Source of the DNA: Undaria pinnatifida
Taxonomy: Eukaryota > Sar > Phaeophyceae > Laminariales > Alariaceae
Assembly: GCA_012845835.1 (NCBI GenBank)
Contig: JABAKD010000020.1
Location: forward strand, 11,424,488 to 11,488,487
Length of the DNA stretch: 64,000 bases
Direction: 5' to 3'
Of the stretch, positions 1 to 10,600 are shown in pieces; the first letter of the stretch is position 1; each line of letters begins with the position of its first letter. The position numbers were made by a program, and so were the translations under genes. The notes under the pieces were generated by a model. The model saw nothing but the letters and a program-made list of their open reading frames with translations, was not told where the DNA came from and made no database searches.

Positions 1-870
1 TGTTACTGCTGTGTCGTCGGGTTGTTGTTGCGGTTGTGGCTACCGCGACATCGTCGTGTGATGCAGTAGTTGCTGAACCGCCCTCCTGTTTTTCCATCCC
101 TGCCTTGTTTCCTTTGCCCCATTACTTTGTGCTCTGTTTTGGATGCAGGCGATGATTGCGGTGGGGACATCGCTGTCGTCAGACACAGCAAGCAGTAACC
201 ACATAGTTGGCTCTCTTTAGGATGAGGCAACGACACGGATACTAGAGCCGCTTGATGATGTATCTTGTTTTTTTTTATTTGAACCGAATGTCATGTGCGC
301 ACGAATAGTTTCGTTTCTTCGTATATATTGAAAGGCTCGCATGTTCCGCTGCATTTGTCAACTCCCTCCCGTTTGCACTCATCTCTCAAGCAATGTATTC
401 TGCTGCTAGGCCGCTGTTTTCTGCTATTGTTGCTGTCTGACCGCCTCCGCCTGTCTCTACTGCTGCTGTTTTCTGCTATTGTTGCTGTCTGACCGCCTCC
501 GCCTGTCTCTACTGCAGGTGGTTTTGGTTCGCATGTCCTTCTCAGGATAGCATGATTGCGCACATACTTTTGCGCTCCTTTGTTTGTACAAAGACTCGCA
601 TACTGCGCCATATTCCTCAGTTACCTCGTTCACTCATTTCTTGTGTTGCTTTCCGCTGCTGTTCTGCTGTTGCTTTTTGCCGCGGTTGCTGCCTTGCTAT
701 GCGACCTTCGTTTGTTTCTCTTTTCGTTTTTGTTTTTTCATGGTACATCCAGTTGGTGGCAGATGTTCGATTTGGAGTGGAGTAGTTCGGTCAAAAAAAT
801 ATTACGATGCTTTGTTGCGATAGCGGGGTGAATGTTATGTGTGGGTATCTGTATCTAGAAAATTACTCTG
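1..870 (+). other. Upstream part of decayed copia element, no readable gene
   Basis: No open frame here matches a protein family that I recognise. By position this should be internal sequence of the copia element whose RNase H tail follows at 871. A 52-bp unit is duplicated in tandem (414-465 and 466-517). A looser repeat links about 293-400 with 556-650, both starting with a GCGCAC stretch followed by CTCGCAT. I take it as degenerate mobile-element sequence. Confidence 0.4.
414..517. repeat. 52-bp tandem duplication
   Basis: Two almost identical 52-bp units, each starting CTGTTTTCTGCTATTG and ending CTGTCTCTACTGC, lie directly next to each other. They sit inside the decayed copia region and have no coding interpretation. 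Confidence 0.8.
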
Positions 871-1080
871 GTGTGCGAGACGTATGTTCACGTGTTTGGT
901 CATAGTAGTTGGTCAGGCCGCCGGAGCAAACACATGGATGTGCGGTTCCATTTCGTCCGAGAGCTACTTCGTGCGAAGAAAAATGATATTCAATTTGTAG
1001 CTTCGGAAGAGCAGCACGCGGATATTTTGACGAAATCCCTCGCGGCGACCCCTTTTAATCTCAAATTAAGTTTTTGTTGA
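871..1080 (+). pseudogene. Ty1/copia RNase H C-terminal fragment
   Basis: The 69-residue frame carries the end of a copia-type RNase H. It has SKHMDVRFHFVREL, then a short variable stretch, then EEQHADILTKSLA, which correspond to the family signatures SKHIDxRYHFxRE and xxxxADILTKxL. Family knowledge puts these residues at the very end of copia pol. The frame stops at 1080, where such proteins normally end. The rest of RNase H and the RT are not readable upstream, so this is a relic. The polypurine tract at 2861 and the LTR at 2871 follow on the same strand, consistent with one element. Confidence 0.8.
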
Positions 1081-2860
1081 ACCTACCGTTGGGTGATGAG
1101 TAAAGGGTGTGAGCATTATTCGTACCATGTTTGAGTCATGCGAGGAATAATTTGTCAGGCCACCACCCCACGCTACTTTGAGGGGCATGGGTGAGTAGGG
1201 CGCTACTTGGCATTTTAGGTTCTGGCCATGGTAATCGTTTGAATGGGGCCATTGTTGCAATCACCATGGTTTGGATGATACAAGACATACAGGGGGTTTT
1301 GACCCGGTGGCCAATTTTCCTCCTGCGGGACTGCTGTAGTTAGCTGTCCGTTGGGCCTAGCTTTTCGTTTTGGATAAAATGGGGTCGGGGGGAATGCCGT
1401 TTTGTTGTGGGTTAAGACGGGAATCACCCGGGCACCGGTCGGCCGGGTGTAAAACAGTATGGGGCAGCAAGATGTGTGTTATTTTACAATAGTGCGACGA
1501 CGTTGTGAACGCTGTTGTACTTGGGTTGGGTGCGAGTGTTCGAGTTGAATTCCTTGTTTTTTATTTTTTTTTCTTTCGGTTTATGTCACATTCTACCTTT
1601 TTGTGCTTTGATACCTGGCATCAGAGTTCTGCTTTTGCCAAAGGTTTAGGATCTCTTTGCCCGTCATGCTTTTCTTCTTTTTGCGGTATGTTGTTGAGCT
1701 ACCGACATTGCGTTTTCGTGGATTATATTGTATGCCGTTTACTTTGTTTGAGGTTTATTGTGTCAGATTCTTCTTATTTTTGTGCTTTGATGCCTCGCAT
1801 CGGAGTTCCGCTTTTGCCGAAGATTAATAATTCTTTGCCCGTCGTGCTTTTGTTCCTTTTGCGATATGTGGCGGAGTTACCGACGTTGCATTTTGATGGA
1901 AAATTGTATTGTACGTGGGCAGACTCAAAGAGGAGTAGACGAGTCAGTTCCGTGGAGTTTCGTGCTGCTTTCATGCACGTCAAATTCGTTCACATACGGA
2001 CTTTGAGCCATTGAATGGTGGTCAGGCGATCAAATACGCAGTGAAAAGGCAGGGGGGAGGGTTTTTATCGAGGATTTCCCTCTTATGGCCCCTGTGTTTT
2101 CGGTTTGTTAGCCTATCCTCGAGGTCATTATTTCGGTAAAAAGTTTTGCGGCTCTGTACCCTTGGCTATACAGTCACAGTATTGCTATAGCATATGGCTC
2201 TTGTCATCGCATTATGCTAGGGGGGAAGCTATGGTGTTGTCGATTTTCGAGCGTGCCCCCAGTTGACAGCCAGTTAAAGTTTGAATGTTTGGAGACGGGC
2301 TGATTAGATGTTCTGGTCTGATTGGTAGTCGAAGGGTGGCCCTGCGCTCGGTAGCACCCAAGTGGGTTCGTGCGGTGTGCCGTGGCGTTTGTGTGAGTTT
2401 GGTGTTGTAGGGCTTTGCGCTATGGGTTTTTTCCTGGATGGCCAGGTTTTTCCCGCGCTGTAGGTGTTGAGAGCCGGGCAGCAACTACAGTGGGAACACC
2501 AAGCGAGGGACGGGTTTTTTTTAGAGTATTTTACGTCCGAGTGTCACTTGATGTTTTCGGTTGTTGTCTAAATTCTAGGGCTCTCGGGATGGGGAGCGAA
2601 GGGTTTTTCCCGGAAGCCGGTTTTACCTTCGCGCAAGTCGATGTCGGGCCGCGAGCCAACGCGCAGTGAGAATTATGAAGAGCAGTGGATTTTATTTGAG
2701 TTTTGCCACTTTTTGCCTCTTGTAATTTTCGGTTGGCCGCTCGACCTACTCAAAGACATCACCGGTAGTTTTCGCCAAAGGAAGTGTGTCACCTCGCGGT
2801 TGTCACTATCCCTGCTACCGTTAATTAGTATGTTGCAGCTGACAAACAGCTGTTCATACT
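1081..2860 (+). other. Non-coding 3' region of the copia element
   Basis: About 1.8 kb separates the pol stop codon from the polypurine tract. The open frames (for example 1505-2014) are T-rich, show no recognisable domain and look accidental. At 1625-1900 two related segments repeat the words CTTTGATRCCT.GCATC and CTTTGCCCGTC, so the stretch contains an internal imperfect duplication. It is probably the untranslated 3' part of the element. Confidence 0.4.
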
Positions 2861-3328
2861 AATGGGGGGATGTTACGGTTACATTGTTACGGTTGATAGG
2901 AGTTGCACTTTTGGGAATGCGTTAGTCCCAATAGGTACTAGCAGTATGGTCCGTCTTGCAGGGTCCCCGTCTGGGAGCGACTGGTTCCTCGCCTCCCTCT
3001 GCTCTGATATTCCTTTGCTTGCCCTGAGTTAGCAATAATCCATAAAGCGAATACCGTATCCACGACCGGAGAACTTCTACTCCTTCTCACAAGCCACCTT
3101 CAAGGCTTACACTACCGCTGTTCAGGCTCAACCACCGAACTCGGTACCGATCGGGAGGCTGCTATCATCAGGTCGGTAGCAGTGCTTTGTAGGCTGGGTC
3201 CCTCTGGCACCTTCCTCTCTGTACAATGCACACAAGACGTAGGGTCCTGCCGCATGAATGGCTAGAGACCACTCAGACCCACATAGACATCGGATCCGCC
3301 TCTATCCCTAGCCTCCCCTTCCGTAATA
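2861..3328 (+). mobile_element. Polypurine tract and 3' LTR of copia element
   Basis: AATGGGGGGA (2861-2870) is a polypurine tract directly followed by TGTTACGG at 2871. The likely LTR end is CCGTAATA at 3321-3328, an imperfect inverted match to the start (one mismatch from CCGTAACA). This gives a 458-bp LTR. From 3329 the sequence is uninterrupted minus-strand gypsy integrase, so the LTR end coincides with the insertion junction. The 5' LTR would lie before the window, so the target-site duplication cannot be checked here. Confidence 0.7.
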
Positions 3329-5083
3329 CCCCCACAAGGGGATGTAATGGGTCACCAGGAGATTGGCTGCACTCTCCGCGGTGAACTCAGCGGCAGTGAC
3401 GGGGAACATGTCGGCCCGACGACTGAAGCGATCGGTGAACAGCAAGATGTAGGTGTTGCCTCGTGGCGTGACTGGAAGGGGGCCGAAGTAATCAACACTG
3501 ACGACGACACCTGGACCTTCCAGTAGAGGCATGGAGATGACGGGCCAGTGGACAGTCAGCCGTGGGGCTTTCCGCGCTTGGCACTTCAAGCAGTGACGAA
3601 GCCACCACCGGGTGCACACGTTCATGCCAGTCCACAAAAAAAAACGCTCCAGCATGCGCAACGTGCGCGTGGTGCCAAGGTGACAAGAGGCCGTCGAGTG
3701 ACAAGCTTGCATGATCCAAGGGCGCATGAGCAGGGGAACGTGGATGCGAACCGGCTCGTCGTTCAGCAAGCAAGCAGCTCGCCCCACAGAGTTGGGTTTG
3801 TCAGACCTTGTTGGCGGCAGTGTCGGGTTACGGACGAGTAGGGCGATGTCGTCGTCGGTTGTATGTAGTCGACCTTTACCCGCTAGCTCCTGGATGTCTG
3901 AGAGGGATGGACGATTGTGCGAGGGGTAGGACGCCAAAACGTCAAGCGGCAGAACCGACAGCCGGCCGATAGAGATGTAATGCATCGTGGAGTGGCACCT
4001 CGGTTCAGTGTGCTGCTCTCGCTTCCAATCGGCATGTGAATCACGCGCGACAGAATTAGCGAACCGCAATTCAGCAGCGTCGCCGAGGGCATCCGACCTC
4101 GTAGGTGCAGTCGACGTTTCACCAGGAGAAGGCGTCGTAAGAGAGGAGTTCCCATAGGTTCTGCGTGGTCGCGGTTGGACGAAAGTGGCACCGTGCGGAC
4201 CGGCGAGTCGGCAGGAGCAGGGGTCGCGGCGGCGGGCGGAGCCGACCGCGGCCGTGGGACTCGCGGCGGGGTTGTAACTCGCCTGGAAGATGGCCGAGGG
4301 GCCCCGCCGGGCCCGAAGCCATAGTTGACAGCAGGGGGTTCCTTACCAGCTGCTGTTGCTGAACGCCGGCGCGTCCGAGTGGAGATGCGGTCTGCAGACT
4401 GCGTCAGCGTCTGGGGCGCCGGAGAGCCAGGCGAGTTAGAGACGGACGCGGTCGGGCCCGCGGGCTCGACCGAGTCAGTTCCTTGTACCGAGCTCCGGGA
4501 AGGAGTCTGTTGGACGACAGATGTCGTGGAAGCCGGCTTCTGTGGAGCCCTCGCTGTCCGCGGTGGGTACAGCAAAAACCGAAGTGAAATCGTTGTCGGC
4601 GGCACGCGAGGCCCACCCGCGGCCGGGAGAGCTATCGACGGTGACGACGGATGCAGAAACTTGAGCGAAGGATCTCTTGGAAGGAGTAGGAAGGTCGTCA
4701 AGCCTCATACGTGGCCCGTGTGCACGAAATCGCAAAGATCAGCAGAGGTGAAAGGGAGCCCACCCAAGGCAGTTCTTTCGGTGCGGGGCATTAGCCCACC
4801 AAAGCCGACACCTGGAAGCGGAGAGGAAGGAGTGTGCAGCCCGCAAGCCCTTATGAGGTACCAGGTATATGCCACCGTCCTGCACAGGGGTGAGACTTGT
4901 CGAACCATTGCGTTCATGTTCCGTGGCAGCCTCCGGCAAGCGAGGAAGGGAGTCGGCGTTGCCGTTCGCGCTTCCTTTGCGGTACTCGGGTGTGTAGTTG
5001 AACGCGATGAGAAACTCGAGCCATCTCTGGACACGGGCGTTGTGGTCCCCCACTTTGCCTATGCTTTCCAGTGCCTTGTGGAA
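3329..5083 (-). pseudogene. Truncated Ty3/gypsy pol (RNase H end to integrase)
   Basis: Read on the minus strand from 5083 this is the 3' part of a gypsy pol. It begins inside RNase H (HKALESIGKVGDHNARVQRW, then FNYTPEYRKGSANGNADSL). A Pro/Ser-rich linker broken over several frames follows. Next is the integrase zinc-binding region (HxxxxCHLGTT, then CLKCQ) and the start of the catalytic core, with its first Asp in VVVSVDYFGPLPV. The core stops after YIPLWG at 3329, exactly where the copia LTR ends, so the second Asp and the Glu are missing. The upstream edge near 5083 cuts the RNase H just before the HKALE motif. Several frameshifts exist, so no protein can be made. Confidence 0.85.
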
Positions 5084-7675
5084 AGAAGAATTTACGACAT
5101 TATTAGCTACTACTATGATACCTGGTACTTTCTTTCCTATTCATTTTTTAAGTATAAAAGCAGCAAAACTATTTCCAGCAAAATACTGGCCTATGAAAGA
5201 CGCAACGGAAAGTGCCACTCCTCGTTAACCACAGCTGCAACGTCTGTTTTTATGATACGTGAAGAATGCTCACGTTCAGCCCAATATTTCCAAGATGTAA
5301 TTATGTTGCTGGCTTGAAATTTCTGACTTTTAACACTCCGTTAATGATGTGTTACCGTAAAATAAAACACGAGCATAACATTACGATAATACTGCGTGGC
5401 AGTTGGAGCTTACTCCCAACTTCATATTGCGATGTTGCCGTTTTGGTCCCTTGGGGACCTAAAATATGTTACTGTCAATAGCGTCATATCTACACCGACG
5501 TCGGGAAGAAGCATTGTCGTGTTGCCGTGCTTCCAATAGCAAAGAAACCCACATAGATCTTCCCTTCGAGGGGATAGAGAGGTTGCAGACACACCCCTGT
5601 TGACCCATGATACGTACGGTAGAGCTCAATACATTTGTGTATGGGCATGCCTCGAAGCCCAAAAAAATATTTCTTGGAAGCTGGAGGTGTCTTCGTGATC
5701 ATTAAACCCATGGCCTAGTCGTAGAACAAACACATGAAACACAACAAACACAACACCTTAGTTAGAATGTTCATATCCCAAACACAAGAACGACACTCCG
5801 ACGATTGATGGGTTAAGGAGCTCGGTCATTCAGAACTTTTTTTGTCGAAGGGTGCGACCTCTATCGTAGCACGCGTCTGTGCGTACGTCCCCAAGATGGG
5901 GGTTTTTAAGATTGTAGGGGCGTTTTCCTTCCGAGGATACATGTTTTGTCCCCTGTTTTGGGGGTTTCCAATATTTTATACGAACGACTCTTTTAAATGC
6001 GTCAGCTGTGAATGCTGAGTTCGACAATTTCAGGGTCGGTCTCATCTCTGCAAGCTGCGTGACACAACCATAATTGAACGGCGTTTTGGCAGGGGATGAC
6101 AAAAGATATCTTCCCCGGGTATACCAGAAACATGTCAGCGTTAGGTTGGACATGTACGTTTTTCGCGTAACTAACGCAATGATGTAACGTCACTTGCTAT
6201 GGGCGCTCGATCCTATTACACGTGTACTATAATATAAACACTACGCCATCATAATAATTCCTGTATTAAAAGTAGACATGACACTAACGTAGAGTCGTGA
6301 AGCAATCCCCTCTGAACCGTGACAACTCATGTCGAACGTTAAGCGTTACGCCATTCGAGGGGTGGAACACGTGCAAGGGCGAGGCAAGGGTTATGCATGT
6401 ACCTCCAGAGACAAGACCCATATCTGCCCGGTGATATGCTCTGTTTTGAGTGTAAGTGTTCAGACGCATTACTGCCCGGTGGTATGCTCTGTTTTTACTG
6501 TCAGTGTTCCGTAATCATCTCTGCTCCAAATAGCTTACTGTAGCAGGGCGCAGAATCACTTGACTCCAAAAATGCCATCGGTAAAACTGTAGAAACATCA
6601 TGCATGTAACGCGCATGCTGACCGGGTGACAGCGCGACAGCTTAACAAAACGAGTAAACCATCACCCTCGAATGCAACGCTGACTTTGTGCGGTTCCCCT
6701 TGGCACAATCGAAAGAAAAAGGGCTCTTGTGTCGCCTGGACCTTTAGTCAAAGTATTGCTAGTAATAGCATTGCTATAAATATTGCACAACAGCAGGTTT
6801 TGCCTGTTGTAAGTTCATTCAATCGAATTACCCGCGCGGGCCAATTTTGCTGTATTCCTGCATTGAAGCAATTTTGTTTGATCCCATCTGGTACCGACAA
6901 CTAAAGGGCTGTGCCTCGCAATGCGGCCTTTTCCCGACACACGGTGTTTTTTTTCCAAGTACCTGGTACCATAATACGCTATGCGTTCACGGTGCCATAC
7001 CATACCAGCTGCCTGGTATTGTGAGTTACCAACTTAGCGTACGAGCTTAACCTACAGTTAGAAATTCATGGGGTGCCGTTACGCAAATCACAGCAGCAGT
7101 AGAAACTATTTCAGGGTCGTTGCAATCGCTCACTGTTGCCACCCATCATCTAATTCCCAAAAATGTCACCAAAAACCCAAAAGACACAAGGAACAACAAA
7201 AACAAACCCAAGAGAGTCGTTGCTGCCGCTTATCGTTTCATTCCAAAAATATCTCACCCCATGTCGATAAAACATGGAACAAACAAAAATAAATCAACTG
7301 CCACAAGAGAGTGGAGTAAGTGGAGTAACCTGTGCGACAGTGCGTGTGCAAATCAACATAAAAAGCTACCAGGTATTCGTCTTGCTAGGACACTGCGACG
7401 AAACAAGCGCGTACCCACGTCCCGTTCCCCTTGGAACGTGATACAAACAAATGGGACAAATAACCACAATCATGAACACATTCAAAGGCACGCATAAGGT
7501 GCCATGAGCAAAACCATCCACACGCGCGCCTCCCGGCTCAGGTCAACCATTCGTTGCTCTCGGGCACGATGCAAGAAATTCCATCAGCTTGCTTTCCCCA
7601 CTACTTCCATTTTCGTAACCGCCCTTGTCTGTAACAAATCCTACACCCGTATAAGGTTGCCTTCTAACAACTAAC
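5084..7675. other. Intergenic region with repeats, no gene recognised
   Basis: No frame in these 2.6 kb shows a known domain; the longest (7120-7497, plus) is Asn/Lys-rich low-complexity sequence. A stretch at about 5999-6075 (GCGTCAGCTGTGA, then GCAAGCTGCGTG) is shared with 36732-36800. A 48-bp unit starting CTGCCCGGTG is duplicated at 6424 and 6472. The last few hundred bases before 7676 should include the 3' UTR of the ATP-citrate lyase gene. I could not pick its poly(A) site. Confidence 0.5.
6424..6514. repeat. 48-bp imperfect tandem duplication
   Basis: CTGCCCGGTGATATGCTCTG at 6424 recurs as CTGCCCGGTGGTATGCTCTG at 6472, each followed by a similar T-rich stretch and GTGTTC. This is two units of 48 bp. 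Confidence 0.6.
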
Positions 7676-10600
7676 TTAGGCAACTGACTGGTAGGAGATA
7701 TCATCCCAAGGGTGGCGGTAGAGAGGCTGCTTCAACCGCTTTTGGTCGAGGTAGTGGCCAATGAAGCCCACTGATCGCCCCAGCACGAACATGCCGTTCA
7801 GGCAGCCGTTCGCGATCAATTCATCCGCCTACAAAACGAAACAGCGTTCAAACAGACAGTTGATAAATAAGCCGCGGGTGCTTTGAGATCACAGTCGCAA
7901 GCAACACCATGGCAAAAGATACAAACTCGAAGTTATCGCGAAAAATGGTCGCGAATCGAAGCTCAGAGCGATACACATTCCCAGCGAGATGAAAAACTAC
8001 GAAAAAGTAGCGAAAAAAACTTAGGAACGCTCCACGACGAAAGGTAAAACTGACGGACATCAACTGTTATCTAGAAACATGTTTCCAGTCAGAGAAAATC
8101 AAGCAAAGCGTTGGCGGAAATATCTCCGCAATCCTCTGCTCACCTCTTCTTGTGTGAAGGCGCCACATGAGCGGAGGAGGTCGACGAAGCACGCGGCGAT
8201 GCACCCGTCAACATTGAGAATGAGCGTCTCCCTCTTCTTCGTCGTCACCTTTGGGGCGTGATATGATACAAGTATCAGGATCATGTTCAAGTAACGGCAA
8301 GCATGTTGTCGGTAGTCGCGGCACGTCGTACAAATGCGATAGCGTATACAGCACTCGCACGGTGCATTTATTGTGAACCAGTAGCATTACACTGCCCACT
8401 CTGTAGCACGGCACGGGGTCGTTTGTAAGGGTGCCATCTAGTCAAGCCAAGCAACGCTAGGTAAGAACGTACCGGTTGTTGCGACTGCTGTCATACGACA
8501 TCATACCAAAACCCCATAGTCACGGCGAGAGGTCCCGAAACAGTCTTATGATGTGACATCAATCTGTTTGCATGCGTCAAAAGGGTAGACACAAACTATG
8601 TTGGGTTTAAGGTAAAATTGTTTAGTTTCACCGCACCTGCTCGACGGCCATGGCGAAGTCCAGGACCTTGTTGTTCTTGAAGTGCTTCAGGGCGTACTCC
8701 TTGATGATCGTTACCCGCATGTCCGGGTTGCTGAGAGACTTAATACGGTGCCCGATGCCCATGATGAGCTTGTTCTGCTGGCGCATCCGCTTCACATACT
8801 CGGCAGCGTTGGCACCCTCGTCGGCGCCCTGCGTTTGTACAAAAAAAAAGAAGCATATCGGTGTCAACAGCCAGTCACGCCCTTACGGTAGATCAACTAT
8901 GCTGCCTTCCACATGGCCAACTTCTGTAAATGAGTCAACTTCTGGGAATGTGCTGGTATATACCTAACATGTGAGCCGTCAACAGAACGGTAGGATTGTA
9001 TATGATACTTGCAACGAGTCAAACCTCACCTGCGTAAACATCTCGGCAGCCTTGTCCAAAGCCCCTCCGAAACGGGGACCAATTGTCAAGAGGCCAGAGC
9101 AAAGGGCGGACACCAAGTCCTTTCCAGCTCTTGCCGTGACGATGGTGTTGTGAGCCCCAGATACTGCCGGTCCGTGGTCAGCAGTTACCTTTGGCAAGAC
9201 GCAACGACAACCGCACACCACACCAGGGCCAAAGCACATTTTTACATTTTTGAGCTCCATGTACTTGTCCCTAGCTACTTACCAGGTTTTTATCTTGGCG
9301 AGGAAGCTGTTGGTTATCTCGCGGCACAACATCGAAACATTCTCCGTGATAATATTGAAAAAAAATCAGTGCCAGATACCTTATATTGCCCGCATAGAAA
9401 GCTCAGAAGCGACCGACGATCCATCCGGAGGGTACTGTGCCATCGTTGGTTGGTACTGATATGAACTATCAATACATCAAGCAAAACGAAACGTCCGTGC
9501 GATGAGGTTTAGAAATGGAAACCATGTATTGAATATGATAGCTTACCATGAGAATCATCTCAATGAACTTCGTGGCGTAGTCGGGGAGACGGCGGCGGAA
9601 CCAGAGGAGCGAAAGCACACCTCCCAGCCCGATGTCGGCCGAGAACACCTCGCTGATCGGCATGCCCGCGTAGCTGCGGCCGTAAGGAAAATCGTTGGAG
9701 ACGTTGACGAGTGAGTTAGCTGTGCGGCGCGAAATAAATATAGGAAATCGTTCAAGAGTAGATAGAGATGGCGCAAGAGCAACTCGTGTTCTACCACACG
9801 TTTCATTGCAATTTACGACGACAGTTAGACTTGAGTAGTGAGTAGCATTCCTTCTTAATAGTCACCGTACAATCCTATACTATACAAGGGCTCCGCATGG
9901 ACGCCGGCATTCGCCGGCGCCCATGCTTCAGGTAGGGCAGGGCAGTACTTCGACAAGTTAAGTTGTAGCTGTCCGATTTGACATTCATTGAACTTCAAAG
10001 TAATGCCAAGAGTTTAATACGAACACGAAATTCTGAAGGTCATAATTTGACAGAAGAACAACGTTATATACAAGAAGGCAAGGATAGGCGAAACACACTT
10101 GTTAAATGCGAAAAGTAAAAGTTGGCGTATATCAAACAAAAATACCGAAAAGAGTATTGAGAATCTGCTTCGCCTCTAGGCGAAACCAAAAAGGACTTGG
10201 CATCAATGAAAAAACTGCACTGCTGTCCCAGTGGCAATGGAGGTTCGAAGTCGACAGCATGCAAAGTCGGTTAGTATCAAGCGTCGACATGGGGCCATGT
10301 CAGCCGGCGAGGTTTTGGAAAAAGAGCTTTGTTTACCTGAAGGCTGTCGCATTGCTCTGCGTGGTCACGGGCGAGGAGAAAAACGAAGAAGAGGAGAGCG
10401 ATCTCTCGTTGCGGCGTTGTCTAAGATAGATGCGGGGGTGGCTTTGCTCGTACGGGAGGTTGGCGTAGCGCTTCTTCTCTGTTTCTACTCGGAAAGGCAT
10501 AATGTGTGCATCTGCTGTCTTTTCTTCGCGCGTGCGTTCACGCTATCGAAATCGGACGCGCCCCCCCCTCAATAAATAATATCCGGAGTGTCTCTACCAT

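Noticed and set aside
7120-7497. 125-codon plus-strand frame near the end of ACLY
   Set aside because: Asn/Lys/Thr-rich composition without a domain, in a low-complexity AAACAAAA region; probably accidental.
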